From: Carboxylicivirga marina
GTDB lineage: Bacteria > Bacteroidota > Bacteroidia > Bacteroidales > Marinilabiliaceae
Reading direction: 5' to 3'
DNA length: 64,000 nt
Assembly: GCF_016612505.1 (NCBI RefSeq)
Contig: NZ_JAENRR010000008.1
Location: forward strand, 62,001-126,000
Shown here: piece by piece, positions 1 through 8,881 of the stretch
Layout of the letters: every line of letters begins with the position of its first letter
Position numbering within the stretch: the stretch's first letter is position 1
The notes under the pieces: model-generated
The model's database searches: none
What the model saw: only the letters and a program-made list of their open reading frames with translations
Told to the model about the DNA's origin: nothing
Made by a program: the position numbers and the translations under genes

Positions 1-16
1 TAAAAACAAAAGCATA

Positions 17-856
17 ATGCTCGATGGCGCTGCTGAAATAAAAGTGCAGTTTAACCCTGAGCGTATCCGTTCATCAGCTGCTAAGGTAGACGCAACATCT
101 ATCAAGGAGCGTCCATGTTTTTTGTGCGAAAAGAATCGCCCGACTGAACAGGAAGGAGTTGACTTAGATGATTACACTATCTTAATCAATCCCTTCCCGA
201 TTTTTACTGAGCATCTTACCATTCCGCATAAGCAGCATACGCTGCAGCTGATTGAGCCCTACTTTCCAGCTATGCTGAAAATGGCAAAGGAACTTAATCA
301 GTTTACATTGTTCTACAACGGACCCAAGTGTGGAGCATCGGCACCTGATCATTTCCATTTTCAGGCTGGTATAAAAGGGCTTATGCCTGTCGAGGAAGAT
401 TTTAGAAAAGCATCTTTTACGCAGTTGATTGAAGTGCAGAATGATGTAAAAATCTACAACTGGAAAGGCTATCATCGAGGACTTATCACATTTGCAAGTG
501 TTAATGCTGAGGAGATAACAAGCCTGTTTGAAAAATTGCATCAGGTATTGTGGACGAATCAGTCAGAAGAGCTTGAGCCAATGCTTAATGTTTTGGCTTA
601 TTATGAGAACGATGAATATGTAGTACATGTGTTTCCGCGTGTTCTGCATCGTCCGGACTGTTATTTTGCCGAAGGTGATAAGCAAATCCTGATTAGTCCG
701 GCATCGGTAGATATGGGTGGCGTATTTATCACGCCTCGCCCAGATGATTTTGAGAAAATAAATGCTGCTGATATCGTCGATATTCTGAGGCAGGTTTGTT
801 TGAGCGAAAAGGAGTGCTTAAAGATTTTAAAGAAGTTGTTTAATAAGAAGAATTAA
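17..856 (+). CDS. DUF4922 / HIT-like nucleotidyltransferase-type protein (5' end may lie outside window)
   Basis: A protein of about 279 residues that I place in the DUF4922 group, which resembles the HIT/GalT nucleotidyltransferase fold. Visible support is a HxHxQ-type triad (HFHFQAG, residues about 116-122), the region where HIT enzymes carry their nucleotidylated histidine, and an N-terminal CFLC pair that might bind metal. The frame is open to the first bases of the window with no stop, so the ATG used here may be internal and the gene may be slightly 5'-truncated. Next come a GNAT, SpoIID, AmpG-like and NagX-like gene on the same strand, a grouping that suggests activation or salvage of a cell-wall sugar phosphate. 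That role is inference; the substrate is unknown. Confidence 0.7.
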   Translation: MLDGAAEIKVQFNPERIRSSAAKVDATSIKERPCFLCEKNRPTEQEGVDLDDYTILINPFPIFTEHLTIPHKQHTLQLIEPYFPAMLKMAKELNQFTLFYNGPKCGASAPDHFHFQAGIKGLMPVEEDFRKASFTQLIEVQNDVKIYNWKGYHRGLITFASVNAEEITSLFEKLHQVLWTNQSEELEPMLNVLAYYENDEYVVHVFPRVLHRPDCYFAEGDKQILISPASVDMGGVFITPRPDDFEKINAADIVDILRQVCLSEKECLKILKKLFNKKN

Positions 857-913
857 ATTGCCGCCATCGCCTAAAGGCACCTCCTCAAAGGTAAAGGTAT
901 TATGCCTTGTATT

Positions 914-958
914 GAATTCTCCCCTTGGGGAGATACCCGAAGGGAGAGGGGGAATTTT
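914..958. repeat. REP-like palindromic intergenic repeat
   Basis: The perfect palindrome CTCCCCTTGGGGAG (919-932) is nested in a wider inverted pair, GAATTCTCCCC on the left and GGGGGAATT on the right. Hairpins of this CTCCCC/GGGGAG type are scattered between genes in many Bacteroidota genomes. A degraded relative appears near 20600-20655. The surrounding gap otherwise holds no gene. Confidence 0.5.
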
Positions 959-1056
959 ATACTGAAAATTATAATTATAAGGAGATAAGCTCTTATTATA
1001 TGCTAAAACAAGTGTCAGCAACATTCTATAATCTAAAAAGCAAAGCGGTCTAAATT

Positions 1057-1971
1057 ATGAACTACCCAATTACCCTGTATTCCCCAAAAGACTTAAGCCG
1101 GTTATCTGCTTTCATAAATGCCAATTGGCAACACGATAGCATAAGCGAAACTGTTTTGCGGGAAAAGCTGGAAGGCGACCCTCATTGGATGCCCGAAGCC
1201 ACCTTTATTTGTAAAGATGGTGACAAAATAATTGGCTTTATGCAAGGTGTGATACGCGATATTAGCGAAACGCGCTATGCCTATATTAAACTAATGGCTG
1301 TTGATGAAGCCTATCGTCGAAATGGCATTGCATCGGCCATGTATGAAAAGTTGGAAGCTATTTTTATAGAGCAGAAAGCAGATGTCGTTCGCATTTACGA
1401 TGTGCCTTTGAACTATTTTATGCCGGGCATCGACCCACGTTATACAGCCGCTTTGTGTTGGGCTATGCGAAAGGGATTCAAGCGATTTGGCGATACATCT
1501 AACCTTCTGGTTGATTTAAACCAAAACTGGGATATGAGCAAAAAAGAACTGGCACTGCAAGCCAATAATATTGTGGTGCGACGTGCCAAACCTGATGAAG
1601 AACAAGCTGTTCTTGAATTTATAAAAGATGAATGGCTATTGTGGAACAATGAGGTAAAAATGGCTTTTCAAGATGAGCTGCCATCGATTCATATTGCTTT
1701 GTTAAATGGTCAGGTAAAAGCCTTCTCGGCACACAATGCCAATAACAAAGGAACCGGTTGGTTTGGGCCCATGGGCACTCATCCCGATTTGCGTGGCAAA
1801 GGTCTGGGAGCCATCTTGCTTAAACGATGCTTGCAAGATATGAAAGAAATGGGCCTATCGCATTCGATTATCCCCTGGGTTGGCCCCATTGATTTTTACT
1901 CGCAGATTGCCAATGCCCTTGTCGATAGAGTATTTTGGCGATATGAGAAGAAGCTGTGCAGTAAGCATTGA
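1057..1971 (+). CDS. Tandem-GNAT acetyltransferase
   Basis: A 304-residue protein with two GNAT folds in tandem. The first carries the acetyl-CoA pyrophosphate-binding motif A as RRNGIAS near residue 89, and the second as RGKGLG near residue 248, each following the usual V-D/T-H-P-x-x-R-x-x-G pattern. Tandem GNATs are usually cytosolic transferases acting on small amines or sugars, with one domain often catalytically quiet. The acceptor cannot be read from sequence. It sits between a DUF4922 gene and a SpoIID gene in a likely cell-wall turnover group, so an amino-sugar or muropeptide acceptor is possible (inference). A 21-bp-period repeat array starts three bases after its stop codon. Confidence 0.8.
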   Translation: MNYPITLYSPKDLSRLSAFINANWQHDSISETVLREKLEGDPHWMPEATFICKDGDKIIGFMQGVIRDISETRYAYIKLMAVDEAYRRNGIASAMYEKLEAIFIEQKADVVRIYDVPLNYFMPGIDPRYTAALCWAMRKGFKRFGDTSNLLVDLNQNWDMSKKELALQANNIVVRRAKPDEEQAVLEFIKDEWLLWNNEVKMAFQDELPSIHIALLNGQVKAFSAHNANNKGTGWFGPMGTHPDLRGKGLGAILLKRCLQDMKEMGLSHSIIPWVGPIDFYSQIANALVDRVFWRYEKKLCSKH

Positions 1972-1973
1972 AA

Positions 1974-2225
1974 ATTGCTTCAACGGAAGCAGTCATATCT
2001 ATCCGAACAGATGCCAATGTCTTAAAACAAAAAGAGATTGTTTTAGTCAAAGAATTAATTGCTTCGATGATAAGCTTCATTGTTTGAGCAATATATGTCA
2101 TTTTTTCAGTTCAAGAAACGAATGTCTAACTTCAGGCTGGCTTTGCTTTATCTGAAGATCGGATTGCTTAAGTGTAAGCGGTCATTGCTTTGGATTCAGC
2201 AGCGTATGTTTCATTGTTAGTATTG
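1974..2225. repeat. Array of twelve degenerate 21-bp units
   Basis: Cutting the sequence every 21 bases from 1974 gives twelve units with no indel. Most begin ATTGCTT, ATTGTTT or AATGTCT (1974, 2016, 2037, 2058, 2079, 2121, 2163, 2184), the rest being weaker variants. The third heptamer of each unit tends to start with AG, and the middle heptamer is unconserved. In one plus frame the array reads as a C-F/L heptapeptide series, but that frame is stopped by TGA at 2156 while the DNA pattern continues, so the conserved object is DNA or RNA rather than protein. Confidence 0.8.
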
Positions 2226-2317
2226 AATGATGCTCACTTAGCAGAATATGTATCAAACCAATGAAACGGTTTAACTTTATGGAAACCAGTTATACAAAGT
2301 CTAAAAAACGTAAATCA

Positions 2318-2340
2318 TGCACGATGCCCCGCATCGAGCA
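2318..2340 (+). other. Hairpin in leader of the SpoIID gene
   Basis: A stem of TGC, one A-A mismatch and CGATGC closed by a CCC loop and paired with GCATCG and GCA. It ends 15 nt before the SpoIID start codon, so it would lie in the mRNA leader. It has no T-tract, so a terminator is unlikely. A role in translation or RNA stability is only a guess. Confidence 0.4.
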
Positions 2341-2355
2341 CTATTATAAAATACC

Positions 2356-3696
2356 ATGAAAAACACACCCTTCATACAAGTTGGCATACAATTTAAAGAA
2401 ACCATAGCATTTACCTTAAATGGCACTTATAAACACAGCTCTGGTGTAACATTAACAAGCGGAAAATACAAAGTATCCATAGCTGGTAATGTATTGGAAC
2501 TTGTGCAGTGTAACAATGGAGAAGAAATACTGATTCGTAATGGTTTGCTGTTCGAGCCAAAAGCAGATGATGCCTTTTTTACCATTCATGATGTTACCAT
2601 TGGCATTAATTTTCATTGGGAGCGCGATGAAGATCAATCCTTTAAAGGAGGGCTAAAACTAATTACTGAAAACGAAAAGATTACTGCCATTAATGTTCTC
2701 TCTGTTGAAGATTACCTGATGAGTGTTATTTCATCAGAAATGAGCGCCACCTCATCGCTAGAGTTATTAAAGGCGCATGCAGTTATATCGCGCAGCTGGT
2801 TGTTAGCACAAATTGAAAAAAACAATTCCTTACAACAAGCCACTGACACTTACCAATCGGTTTATCAATCAGACGAAAAATTCATTAAGTGGTACGATCG
2901 TGAAGACCATATCAATTTTGATGTATGTGCCGATGATCATTGCCAGCGTTATCAAGGCATTACAAAAGCCAACACATCCGAGGTTGTTGAAGCTGTGAAA
3001 AACACATGGGGCGAAGTATTAATGAATGGTGAGGCTATTTGTGATGCCCGCTTTTCTAAATGCTGCGGCGGCATGGTCGAGAAGTTTGAAAATGTCTGGG
3101 AACCTGTTAACCATCCTTATTTACAGGCATTTGTCGATAACGACAATAATCCTGATGGTTTTGAATTGGATCTGACGAACGAGAGCAATGCTGAAAAATG
3201 GATACTTGGTAGTCCGGATGCCTTTTGTAATACCAATAACAAGGAAGTGCTGATCCAGGTATTGAACGACTACGACCAGGAAACCAATGATTTCTATCGC
3301 TGGAGCGTCAGCTACACACAAAAAGACATAAGTGAATTACTAAAAAAACGTACGGGCTTCGACTTTGGAATCATACAAGATTTAATACCCGTTAAAAGAG
3401 GCGATTCGGGTCGCTTAATTGAGCTGAAGATTATTGGCGATAAAAAGAGCTTAACTATTGGTAAAGAATTAGAGATTAGAAAAGCGCTATCGGAATCGCA
3501 CTTGTATAGCTCAGCCTTTATTATTGAAAAGGCGGAAGTAAATGGCGAAGTAAACTTTACACTTAAAGGTGCCGGATGGGGTCATGGCGTTGGTCTTTGC
3601 CAGATAGGCGCTGCCGTTATGGGTGCCAAAGGTTACAATTATAATGCTATCTTAATGCATTATTTTCGAGGGACCGAATTGAAAAAGAAGTATTAA
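2356..3696 (+). CDS. SpoIID/LytB-domain protein
   Basis: A 446-residue protein of the SpoIID/LytB family; sporulation SpoIID is a lytic transglycosylase that cuts stem-peptide-free glycan strands. The core is visible as VEDYLMSVISSEM (about 117-129), followed by LLKAHAVISRSWLL, and the C-terminal signature GWGHGVGLCQIGA with AILMHYFRGTEL near the end. There is no signal peptide or membrane helix at the N terminus (MKNTPFIQVGIQ), so it may be cytosolic, which suits processing of imported wall fragments rather than sacculus cleavage. The next gene is AmpG-like, supporting a role in muropeptide recycling (inference). Bacteroidota are not spore formers. Confidence 0.85.
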   Translation: MKNTPFIQVGIQFKETIAFTLNGTYKHSSGVTLTSGKYKVSIAGNVLELVQCNNGEEILIRNGLLFEPKADDAFFTIHDVTIGINFHWERDEDQSFKGGLKLITENEKITAINVLSVEDYLMSVISSEMSATSSLELLKAHAVISRSWLLAQIEKNNSLQQATDTYQSVYQSDEKFIKWYDREDHINFDVCADDHCQRYQGITKANTSEVVEAVKNTWGEVLMNGEAICDARFSKCCGGMVEKFENVWEPVNHPYLQAFVDNDNNPDGFELDLTNESNAEKWILGSPDAFCNTNNKEVLIQVLNDYDQETNDFYRWSVSYTQKDISELLKKRTGFDFGIIQDLIPVKRGDSGRLIELKIIGDKKSLTIGKELEIRKALSESHLYSSAFIIEKAEVNGEVNFTLKGAGWGHGVGLCQIGAAVMGAKGYNYNAILMHYFRGTELKKKY

Positions 3697-3788
3697 AGCT
3701 AGTCATGAATAGTTAGCTATTACCTCCTAAACATTTAAAAAATGCATCGGATATTCTGACTTGCAAATATTGTCACTAAAGCACTAAA

Positions 3789-5081
3789 ATGAAACAAAAA
3801 TCTCCATGGGCGTGGGTGCCCTCATTATATTTTGCCGAAGGAATACCTTATGTGGTAGTTATGACTCTGGCTGTTATCATGTATAAGAAATTAGAAATAT
3901 CCAATACTGATATTGCTTTATACACTTCGTGGCTATATCTACCTTGGGTAATTAAGCCCTTTTGGAGCCCGATTGTGGATACCTTAAAAAGCAAACGTTG
4001 GTGGATTGTAACAATGCAATTACTCATTGGTGCCGGACTGGCAGGTGTTGCTTTTACTATTCCAACAACCTTCTTCTTTCAGTCAACCCTGGCATTCTTC
4101 TGGTTACTGGCATTTAGTTCAGCCACGCACGACATTGCTGCCGATGGTTTCTACATGTTTGGTATGGATGAAAGCAAGCAGGCCTATTTCATTGGTATTA
4201 GAAGCACGTTTTATCGATTGGCCATGATTGCTGGCCAGGGATTACTAGTCTTTTTGGCTGGCCAACTTGAGGAAATGACTTTATTTGGTAATGAAGAGCC
4301 GAGCATTCCTTTAGCCTGGTCGCTAACCTTCTATATAATCACCGGCATGTTTCTACTGTTTGCATTATACCATAAGTTTGCATTACCACACCCTGTTGAA
4401 GATCAGACTAAAGAAGTGAAAAGCATCAGTGAGGTCATAAGTGAATTTGTCCATACCTTCACAACTTTTTTCTCAAAAAAGGACATCTGGGTAATTATGG
4501 GAATGCTACTATTCTATCGCCTGGGCGAATCACAGCTGGTAAAAATGGCATCACCATTCTTGTTGGATAAACCCGAAGTTGGCGGTTTGGGACTAACTAC
4601 CAGTCAGGTTGGTATTGTCTATGGTACCATTGGTGTTATTTTCCTTACCATTGGCGGTATTCTGGGTGGCTTATTAGCTTCTCGCAACGGATTAAAATAC
4701 TGGTTATGGCCAATGGTTATTGCCATTAATCTACCCAACCTGGTGTATGTTTACCTCTCCTACGCCTTACCCGAATCTTTTGTATTGGTCAGCATCTCGG
4801 TAGCTATTGAGCAATTTGGTTATGGTTTTGGTTTTACCGCTTACATGCTGTATCAGATATATGTATCAGAAGGTGAGCACAAAACAGCACACTTTGCTTT
4901 TTGCACCGGATTAATGGCCTTAGGTATGATGTTACCAGGTATGATTTCAGGTTGGATTCAGGAATTGATCGGTTACCAGCATTTCTTCGTGTGGGTCATC
5001 ATTTGTACTATCCCTAGTTTTATAATGGTCAAACTCATCAAGGTCGACCCAACGTTCGGCATCAAAAAGGAAAAAAGTTAA
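3789..5081 (+). CDS. ampG: AmpG-like muropeptide MFS permease
   Basis: A 430-residue, about 12-helix major-facilitator protein of the AmpG type. The N terminus has the family hallmark FAEGIPY, followed by a loop with the YLPWVIKPFWSPIVD pattern typical of AmpG. AmpG proteins import GlcNAc-anhydroMurNAc peptides through the inner membrane. The gene lies between the SpoIID gene and a NagX-like gene, 26 bp before the latter, probably cotranscribed. Length matches the shorter, Bacteroidota form without extra C-terminal helices. Substrate is inferred from family and context; other sugar conjugates cannot be excluded. Confidence 0.82.
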   Translation: MKQKSPWAWVPSLYFAEGIPYVVVMTLAVIMYKKLEISNTDIALYTSWLYLPWVIKPFWSPIVDTLKSKRWWIVTMQLLIGAGLAGVAFTIPTTFFFQSTLAFFWLLAFSSATHDIAADGFYMFGMDESKQAYFIGIRSTFYRLAMIAGQGLLVFLAGQLEEMTLFGNEEPSIPLAWSLTFYIITGMFLLFALYHKFALPHPVEDQTKEVKSISEVISEFVHTFTTFFSKKDIWVIMGMLLFYRLGESQLVKMASPFLLDKPEVGGLGLTTSQVGIVYGTIGVIFLTIGGILGGLLASRNGLKYWLWPMVIAINLPNLVYVYLSYALPESFVLVSISVAIEQFGYGFGFTAYMLYQIYVSEGEHKTAHFAFCTGLMALGMMLPGMISGWIQELIGYQHFFVWVIICTIPSFIMVKLIKVDPTFGIKKEKS

Positions 5082-5107
5082 AAGTATCAACAGCTAAACA
5101 AAAGTCA

Positions 5108-6226
5108 ATGTCTAAATCTAAACGATACTTAGCACTCGATGTACTAAGAGGTATAACCATTGCAGGCATGATTCTGGTAAACACGCCCGGTAGCTGGTCT
5201 TATATTTATCCGCCATTAAGGCATGCAGCCTGGCACGGATGTACGCCTACCGATTTGGTATTTCCCTTCTTCTTGTTTGTGATGGGTGTTTCCATGTTCT
5301 TTTCTTTTTCTAAATATGGTGATGGTTTAAACAAAACATCCTTGCTGAAAATTGGGAAACGAGGATTCCTGATTTTTGCCATTGGCTTGTTTTTGAATTC
5401 ATTTCCCCAATGGCAAACCAATTTCTCTGAGTTACGTATTATGGGTGTACTTCAGAGAATTGCAGTCGTTTATATATTTAGCTCATTAATCGTTTTATCA
5501 TTCAACAAGAAGGGGATTATAATTTCATCGATACTATTGGTTCTATGCCATTGGTTGGCTTTACATTTACTGGGAGGCGAACAACCGTATTCGTTGGAGC
5601 ACAATGCCACGATACCATTTGACAGAGCCATTCTGGGTGAGAATCATCTGTACAAAGGTTTCGGCATTCCATTTGACCCTGAAGGATTATTTAGTTCTGT
5701 TTCGGCAATAGCAACCGCTTTGTTAGGGTATTTGATTGGCTTGCTTATTAAAAATACTGAGAAAAATAAATTGCCTCTTAAATTGTTGTTCTTTGGAGGA
5801 GGCTTAGTGTTATTGGGCTTAATATGGAATATGGTTCTTCCAATAAACAAACCATTATGGACAGGATCATATGTTGTGTACACAGCCGGATTAGCCATAC
5901 TGCTGCTTAGCCTACTGGTGTGGTTGGTCGACATTAAAGGCTATAAGAGTTGGACTTCATTTTTTGTGGTATTTGGAATGAACCCATTATTAATTTTCGC
6001 CTTCTCTATTTTGTGGGTTAAAATATTGGTGCGATTAATTAAAATCAGCAGTATTAACGGTGATGCTCCTGCTGTAATTAATGGCTATACTGCCTTATAT
6101 CAAAAGGTGTTTGTGCTGGTCGCAGGTCATATGAATGGCTCCTTGTTATTTGCCCTTACTCACATCGTATTCTTTTGGTTGATTGGCTGGATACTGTATA
6201 AAAAAAAGGTATTTATAAAAGTATAA
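5108..6226 (+). CDS. NagX-like membrane acyltransferase (DUF5009, heparan-alpha-glucosaminide N-acetyltransferase family)
   Basis: A 372-residue polytopic membrane protein of about ten helices. It begins with the family signature LALDVLRGITIAGMILVN, followed by an H-AAWHG-TPTDLVFPFFLF stretch containing conserved histidine and aspartate residues. The relatives transfer an acetyl group across the membrane to an amino sugar (HGSNAT in animals; NagX in bacterial GlcNAc loci). It follows the AmpG-like permease by 26 bp. Likely job: acetylating or processing amino sugars released from the wall or from chitin-like polymers; the acceptor is inference. The last gene of this group. Confidence 0.8.
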   Translation: MSKSKRYLALDVLRGITIAGMILVNTPGSWSYIYPPLRHAAWHGCTPTDLVFPFFLFVMGVSMFFSFSKYGDGLNKTSLLKIGKRGFLIFAIGLFLNSFPQWQTNFSELRIMGVLQRIAVVYIFSSLIVLSFNKKGIIISSILLVLCHWLALHLLGGEQPYSLEHNATIPFDRAILGENHLYKGFGIPFDPEGLFSSVSAIATALLGYLIGLLIKNTEKNKLPLKLLFFGGGLVLLGLIWNMVLPINKPLWTGSYVVYTAGLAILLLSLLVWLVDIKGYKSWTSFFVVFGMNPLLIFAFSILWVKILVRLIKISSINGDAPAVINGYTALYQKVFVLVAGHMNGSLLFALTHIVFFWLIGWILYKKKVFIKV

Positions 6227-6366
6227 TTGTCTGTATGTTTTATTAAAGAGACTCTACCATTGAACTGAATTAAAGGTGCATCTTAATAAGCATTTGGTAT
6301 TGTGTACTAAACTTTCAACACTCCTAGTTGTTTAATAGCAACCACTTTATCCTAAAACAACAAGTA

Positions 6367-7365
6367 ATGTTTCGTATCATTCATTCTTTGTTACTATTGC
6401 TACTTCTTGCTGCTTGCCAACAGCCTGCCAGTAACAATAACACCTTTCAACATGGCATTAGTGGAGATAATAAGCCTTGGAGTCATACACAATTTGATAA
6501 TCAGAATGACAAATTCTCATTTGCTGTTTTTTCAGATTTAACCGGTGGCGAACGTGCTGGTGTATTTAAGGTGGCCATCGAACAGTTAAACCTCTTGCGA
6601 CCTGAATTAATTATCAATGTAGGTGATCTGATCGAAGGGGCTGATTCAGACACAAGCGAATGGCACAGGCAATGGGACTCATTTGACAAACGTGCATCTA
6701 AAGCCAGAGCCCCCTTCTTCTATATGGGAGGCAACCATGATTTAACAGGTCAGTTATCAAGGTACATATGGAAAGAACGCCTCGGGCCGCGCTATTACCA
6801 TTTCCGCTATAAAGATGTGTTGTTTCTGATATTGGACACAGAGGACCATTCGATTGACAGAATGGCTGAAATAGAACTAATGCGTTCGAAAGCTATTGAA
6901 CAACTGAAAGAAGGAGGATGGGAAGCGTTTGGAAAATCAGACTATGCTAATATTCCTGAGCGAACATCTGGCACAATTAGTCGAGAACAGGCTGAGTATT
7001 TTTTAAATGTTATCGACACCCACCAGGATGTTCTGTGGACCTTTGTTCTCATTCATAAACCTGCCTGGGAAAAACCAGAAGAGATGCAATTCTCACGCAT
7101 TGAAAAAGCGCTAAACAAGCGTCCCTACACAGTATTCAACGGGCACACACATGTATACAAATACATGCAGCGCCATGGCCGCGATTACATTAATTTGGCA
7201 ACCACAGGCGGGCATCAGTTTCCCGAAACAGGTCCTTCATATGATCATATGATGTGGGTAACGGTTGATAAACAAGGCGTGAGTATGGCGAATCTTAAAT
7301 TATCAGGAATTATGGATAAAACAGGGCAAATACCATTGAATGGTGATACACTTGCCTTCGAATAA
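6367..7365 (+). CDS. Calcineurin-like metallophosphoesterase lipoprotein
   Basis: The chosen ATG gives a clean lipoprotein signal, MFRIIHSLLLLLLLAAC, with cysteine 17 as lipidation site; an upstream in-frame ATG 39 bp earlier would add 13 residues and spoil the signal. The mature part has the metallophosphoesterase series: FSDLTGG, NVGDLIEG, GGNHDL, LIHKPAW and FNGHTHVYKY. The first motif is DxT where the family normally has DxH, so one metal ligand may be changed. Probably periplasm-facing or surface-exposed phosphoesterase; substrate unknown. It is followed at 81 bp by a DUF3299 gene and may begin the next transcription unit. Confidence 0.78.
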   Translation: MFRIIHSLLLLLLLAACQQPASNNNTFQHGISGDNKPWSHTQFDNQNDKFSFAVFSDLTGGERAGVFKVAIEQLNLLRPELIINVGDLIEGADSDTSEWHRQWDSFDKRASKARAPFFYMGGNHDLTGQLSRYIWKERLGPRYYHFRYKDVLFLILDTEDHSIDRMAEIELMRSKAIEQLKEGGWEAFGKSDYANIPERTSGTISREQAEYFLNVIDTHQDVLWTFVLIHKPAWEKPEEMQFSRIEKALNKRPYTVFNGHTHVYKYMQRHGRDYINLATTGGHQFPETGPSYDHMMWVTVDKQGVSMANLKLSGIMDKTGQIPLNGDTLAFE

Positions 7366-7446
7366 AACCAAACATACTTTGCCGCACTAAAGAACATTAC
7401 TAATTTTACCTATTAGCAATTACTTTATAATGCACAATATACCTGC

Positions 7447-8112
7447 ATGTCAAAAACCATTAATATAAGCGGATTAATATTTCTTGGATTATTTGTCCAT
7501 TTAATTGGCCTTGCTCAAAACCCTAAAGAACTTGCCTGGGCAGATTTGATACCAAAACCAATTGAGTACCCCAACCCTTTCAAAGAAATAGAACCGGCTC
7601 ATTTAAAAACACTCAGTCAAATTGCTAAAGCAAAAACGCTGATACGTGATAATCCGGCTATTATTTCAAAATCGTTGATAGCTGAAGTTGACAGCATAGA
7701 GAAAAGTCTGGCTAAACAAGGTGTTGATGCCGAAGCTATCTTTCAGACAGTTGATAAAATTGCTGAACAGAAAAAACAAAGGGCATTATCTACGGTGAAT
7801 GAACTGGATGGCATTAAGGTTAAAATGCCTGGTTTTTTATTACCGCTTGAAATGGTTGACAATAAAGCAACTGAGTTTTTATTGGTTCCATGGGTGGGAG
7901 CTTGCATTCACACACCGCCACCTCCCATCAATCAGATTGTTTTTATAAAATTCATGAAAGGGCACACTTCAGATATGAATTTTGAAGCTGTGTGGGTGGA
8001 AGGTGTCATGTCAGTTCAATCATCAGTCAAACAACTGTTTTTAGTAGATGGCACCGATGATATCAGCAGTGGCTATAGCCTGACAGCAGATAAAATCTAC
8101 ATCTATAACTAA
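7447..8112 (+). CDS. DUF3299 secreted protein
   Basis: A 221-residue exported protein; the N terminus (MSKTINISGLIFLGLFVHLIGLAQ) is a signal peptide. The C-terminal half carries the DUF3299 pattern: GFLLPLE, FLLVPWVGACIHTPPPP and NQIVFIKF, with conserved Cys and His that could bind metal. In Vibrio and other proteobacteria DUF3299 proteins sit beside an ABC ATPase and FtsX-like permease in zinc-responsive loci; the same gene order occurs here. A metal-binding periplasmic partner of the transporter is the best reading, as inference. The next gene follows at 37 bp. Confidence 0.75.
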   Translation: MSKTINISGLIFLGLFVHLIGLAQNPKELAWADLIPKPIEYPNPFKEIEPAHLKTLSQIAKAKTLIRDNPAIISKSLIAEVDSIEKSLAKQGVDAEAIFQTVDKIAEQKKQRALSTVNELDGIKVKMPGFLLPLEMVDNKATEFLLVPWVGACIHTPPPPINQIVFIKFMKGHTSDMNFEAVWVEGVMSVQSSVKQLFLVDGTDDISSGYSLTADKIYIYN

Positions 8113-8149
8113 AATAATTAATACAAACTTTACTAAACAACCTCACGAT

Positions 8150-8881
8150 TTGAAAAAAGAAGCATGCATTCAGATAAGTGACCTTCAGTTTCAATGGCCC
8201 GATCAAAAAGAAACTCTACTCAATATTCCTGAGTTAATTATCAACCAACAAGAACACTTGTACATACAAGGAGACAGTGGCAGTGGTAAAAGCACTTTAC
8301 TTAACTTGTTAGGCGGAATTATTGAGCCTCAACAAGGCGACATTACGATTCTCGGACAAAGCTTAAGGCAGCTCAGCTCGTCGCAGCGCGATCATTTTAG
8401 AGCAGCTCATATTGGTTATGTTTTTCAGCAATTCAATCTGGTACCCTACCTATCTATACTTGATAACGTAACCCTGCCTTGTGATTTTTCATCAGAGCGT
8501 TACAAACGAGCAGGTGCTTCAAGTAACAGTATTAAGAAAGAAGCCATGCGTTTATTGTCACACTTAGGACTGGAAGACGAAGCATTACTCCAAAAGCCGG
8601 TAACACAACTGAGTGTGGGACAACAGCAGCGTGTGGCTGCGGCCAGGGCTTTTATTGGCTCACCTGAAATTATTATTGCCGATGAACCGACCTCATCATT
8701 AGATGCTAATGCACAGGAATCATTTATTAAATTGCTTTTTGATGAAGTGAAATCAAAAAACACTACCATCGTGTTTGTGAGTCACGATGAGCGATTTATA
8801 CCACTGTTTGAGCACTCCATCCAACTCACTTCTTTACAAGCAAACAAGGCTACTACTTTAATGGAAGGAGGTCAGCTATGA
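8150..8881 (+). CDS. ABC transporter ATPase, LolD/MacB type
   Basis: A 243-residue ATPase with Walker A GDSGSGKST (about 43-51), Q-loop VFQQFNLVP, signature LSVGQQQR, Walker B IIIADEPTSSLD and H-loop VSHDER. These place it in the LolD/FtsE/MacB clade that energises FtsX-like permeases. No ATG exists upstream in frame after the preceding stop, so the TTG at 8150 is the most likely start. The stop overlaps the permease ATG (ATGA), showing translational coupling. Together with DUF3299 it likely forms a four-part envelope system; see the permease for the metal hint. Confidence 0.88.
   Translation: MKKEACIQISDLQFQWPDQKETLLNIPELIINQQEHLYIQGDSGSGKSTLLNLLGGIIEPQQGDITILGQSLRQLSSSQRDHFRAAHIGYVFQQFNLVPYLSILDNVTLPCDFSSERYKRAGASSNSIKKEAMRLLSHLGLEDEALLQKPVTQLSVGQQQRVAAARAFIGSPEIIIADEPTSSLDANAQESFIKLLFDEVKSKNTTIVFVSHDERFIPLFEHSIQLTSLQANKATTLMEGGQL

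Noticed and set aside
1880-2155. Cys-Phe heptapeptide-repeat protein read from the 21-bp array
   Set aside because: Its first third overlaps the GNAT gene out of frame, it hits a stop in mid-array, and the DNA period continues past the stop.
1974-2225. CRISPR array
   Set aside because: Units are 21 bp in total with only about 7 conserved bases and no separate unique spacers; no cas genes are present.
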